DNA of 64,000 nt from Prado023 sp963798745 (GTDB taxonomy: Bacteria; Actinomycetota; Actinomycetes; S36-B12; CAIYMF01). The notes beneath the pieces were generated by a model. The model made no database searches. It was not told the DNA's origin and saw only the letters and a list, made by a program, of their open reading frames with translations. The translations under genes were made by a program, and so were the position numbers. The DNA is taken from assembly GCA_963798745.1 (NCBI GenBank), contig CAWCUF010000003.1, positions 62,001 through 126,000 of the forward strand. Direction: 5' to 3'. The first letter of the stretch is position 1. Every line of letters begins with the position of its first letter. Below, in pieces: positions 15,890 to 23,295 of this stretch.

Positions 15890-18320
15890 GTGTGTCCACC
15901 TCTTCCTGGGTCCTGTCCGATGGGGTTCCACCAGCGGACACGGTTGCCCCTGCAGGTCTAATCACTGTCACCAACCCCTCGGAGCCGTCGATCCGGATCT
16001 GTGCGCCGTCCGCGACCAGGCGCGTCGCGTCGTCGACCCCCACCACCGCCGGGATCCCGATCTCGCGGGCGACCACGGCCGCGTGGCAGAGCATGCCACC
16101 GGCCTCGGTCACCACTCCCGCCACGACGGAGAACACCGGGGTCCACGCGACATCGGCGTGAGCCACCACGAGGATGTCGCCCGAGCCGAGGCTCGTGGTG
16201 GGGTCGGACAGGCTCAGTACGCGCGCGCGGCCGATGACCACGCCTGCGCTCGCCGGGATCCCACGCAGGACACCTGCGTCGAGGGGTGCCCGCTGGGCGT
16301 CGGCGAGCATGCGCTGGCGCGGCGGCAGGCGCAGGTTCCAGACCCGGTGCGGGGGGGAGATCTGCGCATCAGCCTCGAGTTGGGACCTACGTTGGCCGAC
16401 GGCTGCCGGCAGAGGGTCCACCGGCTCTCCGCGCAGCGCATCGAGGAGTTCCGGGTAGCGCAGGAAGAAGACATCAGCCTCGGACTCCAGCACCGCGGGG
16501 CTGAGCAGGGCACCAGCCGCCCGTGCGGCGTGCCGAAGGGCGTCGTACGTGCGCGCCAGAGCGTCGTTCACCTCGTCGCGCGCTGCCACGAAGGTGGTCA
16601 GGGACTCGATCCTGCCCCGGACGATCCATCCCCGCAGGCCGGCAGCGACCGCCGGACCGGGATCCGCCGCAGCCGAGGCCCGCACACCCCCAAGCGCTGC
16701 AGCGGGGCGCGAGGCGGCCGCAAGGCGCCACAGCGCACCCGGATCGTCGGCCCAGGTGGGCGCCGAGAAGTCGGTGTTCACGGTCGCGATGTGGCCCCAC
16801 CGACTGAGCAGCTCCTCCATTGCGCGCAACGCCCTGCGCCCCTCGGGGCTTGAGGCCAACGCCTGGGCGATGCGCGCCGGGTCGCCGCTGGCGACGGCGT
16901 CGAGTTCCGCCTGCGGGAGGGCCCGGACTGCGGTCGCGAGCCGGTCGAGTGCTGCCGCGGGTGCGGACTTCGACACGGGCGGCAGCGCCGATCCACCGCC
17001 CTCCCCCGCGAGTCGGGCCACTGCCGCCCTGCCTCCCAGCGCGCGCAGCTGCATCGACACCATGGTCAGGACGCTCAGGTGCGCGGCGTCCTCGAGGATC
17101 TCGAGCAGGACCTCGAAGCGGTCGGCCAGCTCGACCCCGCTCAGGTCTGCCGTGCCCTGGCCCGCCGCGGCGATCCGTGCATCGAGGGCGGGCAGCTCAC
17201 GGGCCACGTGTCGCAGCATCCGCACGTTGCCGGCGAGGAAGCGGCTGAGGCGCCCCGCGCTGGCAGCCAGTCGCACCGACGACCCCTCCCGGACGTGGGG
17301 ACGCTCCCCACGGCCCACGACCTCCAGGGTGTTCTCCGGCAGTCCGGCGCGGGTCAGCACGCTGCCCAGCAGCGTCTCGTTGAAATAGGCACGGGAGGCC
17401 ACCGGGGCGGCCATGAGGCGCCAGTCCACCTCCATGGGCCCGGCGATCGAGGTGAGGATCCTGCCCCACGCCGCGTTGACGGCGGTGTCTCCCACATCGA
17501 AGACGAGTGGGCGGATCAGACCTGGCCACACCTCGGAGGACCAGGTGTCCGAGTGGATCTCAACGGTGTCGAACCCGGTCAGCGGCCGTGCCTGCACCAG
17601 CCACAACTGTTCCCCGTCGTGGGCCCATTCCACGTCCGCGGGTGCCCCGAAGTGCCGCTCGCACTCGAGTGCGAGTTGGGCGGCATCCCGCAGGATCTCC
17701 GGGGCAACCGGGTCGCGCTGCTCGAGGAAGAGGACCTCCAGGGTCGACGCGTCGAGTGCCGTGCGGGTCGGGGTGCGCACACCTCCGAGGAGCCCATCGG
17801 CCTGTCCCTCGACCGCCTCAACCACGACCTCCGGCTGGTATGTCACCGGGTCCCGGGAGAACGCGACGCCGGCATGCCGAGCCTGGACCATCCGCTGGAC
17901 GAGAACCGCGATCCGCCCGGCGTCGCCCGAGGTCGCCTGGGCGTACTGGATGACCCGCGCGGCACCGCCGCTGGCAGCAACCGCATCGATGGCCTCGTGC
18001 AGGGCTTCGACACCCACCACGTCAAGGCGGCTGTCGAACTGCCCAGCGAACGACAGGTCTGCGTCCTCGACCTGCGCCGAGGACCGCACCGCCAAGGGTC
18101 CGCCGCCGAGCTGCGCGCAGGCGCCGGCCACCCGTTCGGCCACGGCCACCCGGGGTGGCCCGCCACCCACGAACGATTCGACCTCGTCCACATCGATGGT
18201 CACCAACGGCGGCACCGGCAGCCCCACCTCACGCGCTGCGACGAGCGCAGCTGCCTTCCCACCGAGCTTGGGCCTCAGCTCGGCGGCCCGGCTACCCGCC
18301 CCGCCGACGACCCCACTCAC
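15882..18320 (-). CDS. Dikinase with ATP-grasp and swivelling-His domains, rifampin-phosphotransferase-like layout
   Basis: The 812-residue protein has an N-terminal PEP-synthase/PPDK ATP-binding domain (residues 1-285: LGGKAAALVAAREVGLPVPP, AVRSSAQVEDADLSFAGQF, VLVQRMV, WLVQARPLTG). A unique helical middle region covers about 290-680. A C-terminal PEP-utilisers phosphohistidine domain follows (TEAGGMLCHAAVVAREIG, catalytic His near residue 742). It lacks the TIM-barrel PEP/pyruvate domain of true PEP synthase. This layout is that of rifampin phosphotransferase and related enzymes that phosphorylate a small acceptor bound by the middle domain. The GTG start overlaps the upstream PlsY-like stop (GTGA). 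The acceptor is unknown; antibiotic inactivation is only one possibility. Confidence 0.8.
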   Translation of the reverse strand: MSGVVGGAGSRAAELRPKLGGKAAALVAAREVGLPVPPLVTIDVDEVESFVGGGPPRVAVAERVAGACAQLGGGPLAVRSSAQVEDADLSFAGQFDSRLDVVGVEALHEAIDAVAASGGAARVIQYAQATSGDAGRIAVLVQRMVQARHAGVAFSRDPVTYQPEVVVEAVEGQADGLLGGVRTPTRTALDASTLEVLFLEQRDPVAPEILRDAAQLALECERHFGAPADVEWAHDGEQLWLVQARPLTGFDTVEIHSDTWSSEVWPGLIRPLVFDVGDTAVNAAWGRILTSIAGPMEVDWRLMAAPVASRAYFNETLLGSVLTRAGLPENTLEVVGRGERPHVREGSSVRLAASAGRLSRFLAGNVRMLRHVARELPALDARIAAAGQGTADLSGVELADRFEVLLEILEDAAHLSVLTMVSMQLRALGGRAAVARLAGEGGGSALPPVSKSAPAAALDRLATAVRALPQAELDAVASGDPARIAQALASSPEGRRALRAMEELLSRWGHIATVNTDFSAPTWADDPGALWRLAAASRPAAALGGVRASAAADPGPAVAAGLRGWIVRGRIESLTTFVAARDEVNDALARTYDALRHAARAAGALLSPAVLESEADVFFLRYPELLDALRGEPVDPLPAAVGQRRSQLEADAQISPPHRVWNLRLPPRQRMLADAQRAPLDAGVLRGIPASAGVVIGRARVLSLSDPTTSLGSGDILVVAHADVAWTPVFSVVAGVVTEAGGMLCHAAVVAREIGIPAVVGVDDATRLVADGAQIRIDGSEGLVTVIRPAGATVSAGGTPSDRTQEEVDTHE

Positions 18321-19111
18321 GATGCCGCCCCCGACGACCCGTCGTCCACCGCGCCGGCCGCAGGCGGTGAGGCAGCGCCCGCCCCCCGGGACAGGGCATC
18401 GATCTCGGCGTAGCGCTTGCGGGACAGCGATCGCATGATCGGGAAGTCCATCCGGAACATCCGAACGGCATGCTCCGCCGTGGGCAGGTGCCCAGCCCGC
18501 TTGAGCGCGAGATACCCCGACAAGGTCCCCCGGAACGAGACCCAGAAGGCGATGTTCACCGCCGCCGCATACGCCATGTAGGCGGGGTCGCCGTCGGTCT
18601 GCCACCACAGCCACGGGATGAGCAGCGGGATTCCACCGATGTCGCCGATGAGCCCATCACGCAGCACCGTCATCCCCAGCCCGAGCGCGATGCCGTTGGT
18701 GACCAGGGCACCGACCCAGTCGATCGCGAGCATGCCACCGAGGATGACCGACTGTCCGTTCCCGCCGCGGAACCGGTAGTAGACCGGCCAGTTGTGGCCG
18801 AAGACAGTCGCCGCGGCGCAGATCAGGAAGTAGGGCTCATCGGGCGCGGCGAGGCGCCAGACCAGCGTCGGTGCGGACGCCTTGAGAATGTCGAGGACCC
18901 CCACCAGGATTCCGTAGCGCGGGCCCAACTGGAGACGCACCGCCGAGGCGCTGATGGCGTCGGCCCGCAGGTGGCCCTGCCCATCGGGGGTGACCAACTC
19001 GATGGGGGTGACGTCCCCGCCAGTCTTCGCCCGCACCACGATGCGGGCGAACGAGACCGCGCCGAGCAGATACCCGGACAGCCCAGCACCACACGCGACC
19101 AGCAGGTCCAC
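18317..19111 (-). CDS. PlsY-like glycerol-phosphate acyltransferase homologue
   Basis: The 264-residue membrane protein aligns with PlsY over its helices and two motif regions: the start SGYLLGAVSFARIV (PlsY SIPxGxL) and FGHNWPVYYRFRGGNGQSV (PlsY GHxFPVxxxFKGGKGVAT). The central GSGNxGATN motif is replaced by GQGHLRADAISASAV, and the lysine of GGKG is asparagine. It also has about 60 extra C-terminal residues. PlsY moves an acyl group from acyl phosphate to glycerol 3-phosphate. The altered motifs suggest a different acceptor or donor. GTG at 19111 is preceded by GAGGGG. An ATG at 19168 would add 19 residues. First gene of the dikinase operon, divergent from the heliorhodopsin gene. Confidence 0.65.
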   Translation of the reverse strand: MDLLVACGAGLSGYLLGAVSFARIVVRAKTGGDVTPIELVTPDGQGHLRADAISASAVRLQLGPRYGILVGVLDILKASAPTLVWRLAAPDEPYFLICAAATVFGHNWPVYYRFRGGNGQSVILGGMLAIDWVGALVTNGIALGLGMTVLRDGLIGDIGGIPLLIPWLWWQTDGDPAYMAYAAAVNIAFWVSFRGTLSGYLALKRAGHLPTAEHAVRMFRMDFPIMRSLSRKRYAEIDALSRGAGAASPPAAGAVDDGSSGAAS

Positions 19112-19502
19112 GGTCAACCCCTCGTCAGAGAACCTCAGGCTAGGCGCCGCGAGGCGCTCGTTGCGCACTCACCGCCCGCTCGACAGTGCAGCACGAGGGC
19201 TGCGGGCGACGTAGATGACCGGCCGCGCACGGGCTGATCGACTCGATCTTGCGTTCGTGACCAGGACGATCGTGGGGCCTGAGGCGTCCGTTGGGGGCCA
19301 CGACCTCGGCGAGCAGCTGTACGTCCACCGCCACACCCCGATCCACTTCCTTATCCCCAATCGGCGGGGCGCTGTTCATCCGCTCCTACGAACGTGGCGA
19401 GCGGGTGCACCTGGCCATGTCAGCCGCGGGTACACCGGCCGGCGGCGTACTTCGTGCGGGGTGTCCCACCGGGAAGGGGGGCCGGGGACTAGCGTGGCGG
19501 GC
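19112..19502. promoter_or_regulatory. Divergent intergenic region between the PlsY-like operon and heliorhodopsin gene
   Basis: This 391-base gap holds no gene I can support. Open frames in it look like chance GC-rich frames. It must contain the promoters of the leftward dikinase operon and the rightward heliorhodopsin gene. I could not find a convincing -35/-10 pair or a palindromic operator by eye. GGGAAGGGGGGCCGGGG lies shortly before the heliorhodopsin ATG. Confidence 0.3.
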
Positions 19503-20312
19503 ATGACCCCCTCACCAGCCAGCACCCCCGCGCAGCACTCCCCCACCGGCACCGCACCGGTGGATCCGGGTCGCCTGGCCGGGCTGCGCCGGTACAACAT
19601 CGTGGTGGGCCTGATCCTGCTCGCCCAAGCGGTGGCGGTGGTCGCCCTGGCCAACGACTTCAGCCTGCCGGTCACCGCGTCCTATCTCGAGGGGCCGCCC
19701 GGAACCACGCCGGGTGATCCGGTGACGTTGCTCAACACGCCGATCGGGCTAGCGGTGGCCGCGTTCCTGGCCCTGTCCGGGGTGGCGCTGCTGATCGTGG
19801 CCACCGTGTGGTCGCGTGGGTATGCCACTGACCTGGCCGGGCAGCGCAACCGGGCCCGGTGGGTCGAGTACGCGCTGACCTCATCGATGATGATCGTGCT
19901 GATCGCCCAGATCACCGGCCTCACTGACGTCGGCGCCCTGGCCGCGATCTTCGCGGTGAACGCGGCGATGATCTTCCTCGGCTGGTTGCAGGAGGTCTAC
20001 GAGCAGCCCGGTGGCGGGTTCCTGCCGTTCATCTTCGGGTCGATGACCGGGATCGTGCCGTGGTTGATCATCGCGTTCTTCGTGATCGCCCCCGGGTCCA
20101 CCTCCTCAGCCGAACCCCCGGGGTTCGTCTACGGGATCATCGTGTCGCTGTTCCTGTTCTTCAACGTGTTCGCGCTCAACCAGTACCTGCAGTACAAGCA
20201 GGTCGGGCGCTGGTCGGACTACCTGGTCGGGGAGCGCACCTACATCACCCTGAGCCTGGTGGCCAAGTCCCTATTGGCCTGGCAGGTCTTCGCCGGCACC
20301 CTCGCCGGATAG
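19503..20312 (+). CDS. Heliorhodopsin
   Basis: The 269-residue protein has seven hydrophobic helices and the signatures of heliorhodopsin: RRYN at 29-32, RWVEYALTSSMM with the counterion Glu122, FGSMTGIVPW in the fifth-helix region, and SLVAKSLLAWQVF in the seventh helix with the retinal Schiff-base Lys255. Heliorhodopsins lie in the membrane inverted relative to type 1 rhodopsins, have long photocycles and are thought to be light sensors or regulators rather than pumps. The ATG at 19503 begins a 28-residue proline-rich cytoplasmic N-terminus. No retinal-synthesis gene (crtY/brp/blh) is in the window, so the chromophore must come from elsewhere. Divergent from the dikinase operon. Confidence 0.92.
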   Translation: MTPSPASTPAQHSPTGTAPVDPGRLAGLRRYNIVVGLILLAQAVAVVALANDFSLPVTASYLEGPPGTTPGDPVTLLNTPIGLAVAAFLALSGVALLIVATVWSRGYATDLAGQRNRARWVEYALTSSMMIVLIAQITGLTDVGALAAIFAVNAAMIFLGWLQEVYEQPGGGFLPFIFGSMTGIVPWLIIAFFVIAPGSTSSAEPPGFVYGIIVSLFLFFNVFALNQYLQYKQVGRWSDYLVGERTYITLSLVAKSLLAWQVFAGTLAG

Positions 20313-20504
20313 CGCCCACCGCACGGGGCCGGGGACCGGTGCGGGCGAGCATGACCCGCCCGGTAGGGGTTCGGTGCCCCCAGGGAAGGATGGGGCCATG
20401 GCGTCAGTGGACCAGGATTGGTGGTGCTGCTCGACGACGCCGGGTGCTTCACCACCGTGACCGCGCTCGGATCTCAGGTGACACACGTCACGCACACAAT
20501 CGGA

Positions 20505-20520
20505 ATACCCAGGGGGGTAT
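20505..20520. promoter_or_regulatory. CsoR/CstR-like operator box
   Basis: ATACCCAGGGGGGTAT has perfect ATACCC/GGGTAT arms around a 4-base centre. CsoR-family repressors, including persulfide-sensing CstR, bind such sites (consensus near ATACCCnnnnGGGTAT). It lies 57 bases before the DUF2892 gene, a family often found with sulfurtransferases. The regulator gene is not in the window. Confidence 0.6.
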
Positions 20521-20576
20521 ATGCGGTTGGGCTGAGTGAGTTTCCAGCGAGCCATCCACCTGAACCAGGAGCCGTC

Positions 20577-20792
20577 ATGACCAAGAACGAATCCGAGCTC
20601 GACCGCGCCATCCGCGCCGGTATCTCCGTCACCGCACTGGCCACCGGCCTGGCCATCGGCGGGGTCTTCAACCCGGTGGGCATCGCCCTGTTCGGCGTGG
20701 CCGGCCTGGCCGGGGCGACCGCCATCTCGGGCTACTGCCCGCTGTACTCCGCGCTCGGGATCTCCACCCGCCCGCAGACCCAGCAGGCCTGA
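20577..20792 (+). CDS. DUF2892 small membrane protein
   Basis: This 71-residue protein has two hydrophobic helices (about 15-33 and 36-52) and the family ending SGYCPLYSALGIST. DUF2892 domains occur alone or fused to rhodanese (as in YgaP) in sulfide or persulfide handling. ATG at 20577 follows CCAGGAG. The CsoR/CstR-like box upstream supports control by a persulfide- or metal-sensing repressor. No rhodanese is adjacent. Confidence 0.85.
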   Translation: MTKNESELDRAIRAGISVTALATGLAIGGVFNPVGIALFGVAGLAGATAISGYCPLYSALGISTRPQTQQA

Positions 20793-20900
20793 CCAGCACC
20801 ACCGCACCGTGGGCACCTGCCTGCGGGCCAAGGCCCCTTGCGGCGCAGGTGGGGTCGTGTGCAGACGGCAGCCGCAGGATCGATAGGGGAAGCACAGTTC
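20793..20900. other. Short gap with an inverted repeat
   Basis: CACCTGC and GCAGGTG arms near 20813-20851 flank a GC-rich loop. This could end the DUF2892 transcript but lacks a T-run. No gene is present. Confidence 0.25.
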
Positions 20901-21232
20901 ATGGCGATGGTGGCCAGCAAGCACTACTCGGTGGCTGAGATCTACCGGATCACCCACCTGGCGGTCCGGACCACCCTGGTGGGGGCGCCCTCCCGGTGCG
21001 ATCGGCAGTCCGCCGAGCGGATCATGTTGGCCGTCACGGCGGTCAATGGCTGCGAGCTGTGTTCCTACGCCCACACCCGTCTCGCGCTCGACGCAGGGGT
21101 CAACGACGCGCAGGTCGCGCCGTGCTCGGCGGGGTCACCACCGGTGTCCCGGACCACCAGATCGCCGGGATCGCCTTCGCCCAGCACTACGCCGACACCC
21201 GGGGCCACCCAGACCCCACCGCGTGGACCGCA
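20901..21232 (+). pseudogene. AhpD/carboxymuconolactone-decarboxylase-like protein, frameshifted
   Basis: From the ATG at 20901, 70 residues resemble an AhpD-type CMD domain, including the redox motif NGCELCSYAHTRLAL (CxxC followed by a conserved His). At about 21116-21124 one base is missing and the continuation (AVLGGVTTGVPDHQIAG, IAFAQHYADTRGHPDP) moves to another frame. After TAWTAPG (21232) similarity stops, and the last 50-70 residues of the family are missing. AhpD-like proteins act as peroxidase-linked disulfide reductases or peroxide-stress proteins. This copy is dead unless the base calls are wrong. Confidence 0.75.
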
Positions 21233-21477
21233 CCCGGGACCTGTGCGCTCACGAGGGCTACTCACTGGTGCTCATCGACTCCGGCCCCCAGACGATGGGT
21301 GGGCTCCTGTCGGATCCCGAGCGGCTGCGGCCACGGAGAGGGGTTGCGACTGAGCAAAGTCTGGGCCGTGAACGTCGTGCTGTCGTCAGCTCCGGGCGAC
21401 TCTTGCGTCAGCTTCAGGGCCGTTGCAGTTCCGACCGCAGGTGGACGCGCGCTCCTCGGACGGTCGGGTCGCGGGTG
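21233..21477. other. Gap without a recognisable gene
   Basis: Between the broken AhpD-like gene and the convergent fasciclin gene I see only GC-rich chance frames. It may contain further degraded sequence of the AhpD-like gene. Confidence 0.3.
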
Positions 21478-22254
21478 TCAACGGCCGTCAGCGTGCGTGG
21501 CACCGTCCTCGGTCCGCCGGCTCCGCCGCGTCACGACGCGGCGGACGACCATGCCGATGGACACGGCACCCACCGTCGCGTAGATCACGAACCGGATGTC
21601 CTCATAGAGCAGGATGCGGACGAGGCGGTTCCAGATCCAGGCGAGCGTCGATGGCATTGCGACGTCTGTGATGACCGCATCGAGGGAGAGGACCGAGCCC
21701 GCCTCCGTGCACCAGGCGGTGCTCCCGATCCTGATGCCTTCGATGCGCAGCGCGCCGCCCTCGAACGTCGTGCGCGTGCGCTGATCGGACCCTGTGAGGA
21801 CGCCGGTGCGGGTCCGATGATCCATTTCCCCCGCATCGATGAGGAACTGCGGCGTCACGGCCGGGTACGCACCACCGGGCGACCGACGTGGCGGACTGAT
21901 GTGGTAGCCGAGGACCGCCTTGACCTGCTCGTCCGGGAGGGAGGAGAGCGCGTCGCCCAGCGCGAGGAACGCCGCGTCCGTTGGTGCCCACACGGTCTTG
22001 TCCGCCAGTTCGACGTCGGAGAGGATGGCGAGGCCTTCGGGGTCGAACCGAAGCAAGAGTTCGAGGAAGGTGCTGTGCTCACCGGTCGCCTCGAGCACGT
22101 CAACGATGGCGAGGCCGGCGCCCTCGTCCAGACAGACGACCCGGTACTCGGCGGCGTTCCCAGTCGCCGCAGCAGCTGCACCAGCGACCGCCGAGACCGT
22201 CACGATCATCGCGGCAACGAGCAGGGATCGCACAGCGATGCGGCGTCGGCTCAT
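21478..22254 (-). CDS. Secreted fasciclin (FAS1) domain protein with C-terminal anchor
   Basis: The 258-residue product has a signal peptide (RRRIAVRSLLVAAMIVTVSA, residues 3-22), one FAS1 domain (about 45-200: TFLELLLRFDPEGLAIL, KTVWAPTDAAFLALG, VKAVLGYHI, TEAGSVLSLDAVITDV) and a C-terminal membrane helix (FVIYATVGAVSIGMVV) followed by arginines. FAS1 domains mediate adhesion or protein interaction. The helix and basic tail would hold it in the membrane. Two cysteines (CLDEG and WCTEAG) could form a disulfide. GGAACGTCG before the ATG is a weak ribosome-binding site. Neighbours on both sides are pseudogenes. Confidence 0.8.
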   Translation of the reverse strand: MSRRRIAVRSLLVAAMIVTVSAVAGAAAAATGNAAEYRVVCLDEGAGLAIVDVLEATGEHSTFLELLLRFDPEGLAILSDVELADKTVWAPTDAAFLALGDALSSLPDEQVKAVLGYHISPPRRSPGGAYPAVTPQFLIDAGEMDHRTRTGVLTGSDQRTRTTFEGGALRIEGIRIGSTAWCTEAGSVLSLDAVITDVAMPSTLAWIWNRLVRILLYEDIRFVIYATVGAVSIGMVVRRVVTRRSRRTEDGATHADGR

Positions 22255-22500
22255 CGACGTTCCTCCGTGGCCGGGAGCTCGGTTGCGGCGGATGCCTTCG
22301 TCATGCCAGTGCTTCCTCGTCGTGGCTGGTGTGTCGCCAGTGGCTTAGGTGGTTTGCGTGGACTACGGGGCAGTCAGCCGTTGCTCCGGATCCGGTCGGG
22401 GGTGGGAATCCGTCGGCTGCTGCGCGACACACCCGACCGGTGGGACCCCTGGCCCGACGCACCTGAGCGCCGACCACCGGCCCCACCAGCCCCGGAGGCC

Positions 22501-23170
22501 GTGACGGGCCGCAGTCCGGGGTCGGTCCTCTGGGGCCGCGCGCACGCCCTGGTCCGCTCCGGCGTGCGCGCCCAGTTCGAGGGACACGTTGACGTCGTGG
22601 GTGAGGTCGACGACGTCACCCCCGCCGTCGAGGCGGTCCTCGCAACCCAACCCGACGTCGTCCTGCTCGACGTCCACCTCCCTTCGGGCACGGGCGCCGA
22701 CGTCCTCGCCGCGGTCGCCGATCGTGCCCCCAGGACCCGGTGGCCCGCCCTGCTCCATCCCCGACTCCCCCGAGGACGTCGTCACCGTCATCCGGGCAGG
22801 CGCCCACGGCTACCTCACCAAGTCCGTCAGTGCCGAGGGCCTGATCGACGCGGTCCACCGGGTGGCCGACGGCGACGCCTTGTTCTCGCCACGGCTGGCT
22901 GGGTTCGTCCTGGACTCCTTCCGCGCCGACACCCTCCCCGAGTCCTCCTCCGGTACCGGGCCCGACCCGGGCCTGGACGTGCTCACCCGCCCCGCGAGGT
23001 GGAGGTGCTGACCCTCATCGCCCGTGGCTACACCTACCGCGTGGCCGCCGACGAGCTGTTCGTCTCCACCCGCACCATGAGACCCACGTCAGCGCAGTGC
23101 TGCGAGAGCTGCAACTGTCCAACCGCCGCGAGAGCTCGCCCGCTGGGCCCAAGGCCCGCAACCTGCACCG
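22501..23170 (+). pseudogene. LuxR/NarL response regulator with three frameshifts
   Basis: Pieces of one response regulator lie in order in different frames. They are a receiver start (HALVRSGVRAQFEGHVDVVG, then VVLLDVHLPSGTGADVL); after 22725-22765, SPEDVVTVIRAGAHGYLTKS; after about 22990, REVEVLTLIARGYTYRVAAD; and after about 23080, THVSAVLRELQLSNRRELA. The last break is a single missing G in ACCATGAGACC. The N-terminal VDD acidic pair is replaced by GRA. It is thus clearly dead. No kinase gene is next to it. The 22255-22500 gap before it holds no recognisable gene. Confidence 0.8.
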
Positions 23171-23295
23171 ACCCGCCACTCCACTGGCCCGCACCTGATC
23201 ACCTCGGACACGGTTTCCCCAGGCATGCGCCTCGCGGATGTCGATCGGGGGTTCAGTCCACGGATGGCTCAGCGGGGCTCCGAGCGGGGCGTTCT

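Noticed and set aside
15882..18320. Annotation as phosphoenolpyruvate synthase
   Set aside because: The C-terminal TIM-barrel domain for PEP and pyruvate is absent; the order ATP-binding, unique middle and phosphohistidine domain fits the rifampin-phosphotransferase-like layout.
19215..19500. N-terminal extension of the heliorhodopsin
   Set aside because: The extra 96 residues have no match to the family, and the ATG at 19503 gives the usual short cytoplasmic N-terminus.
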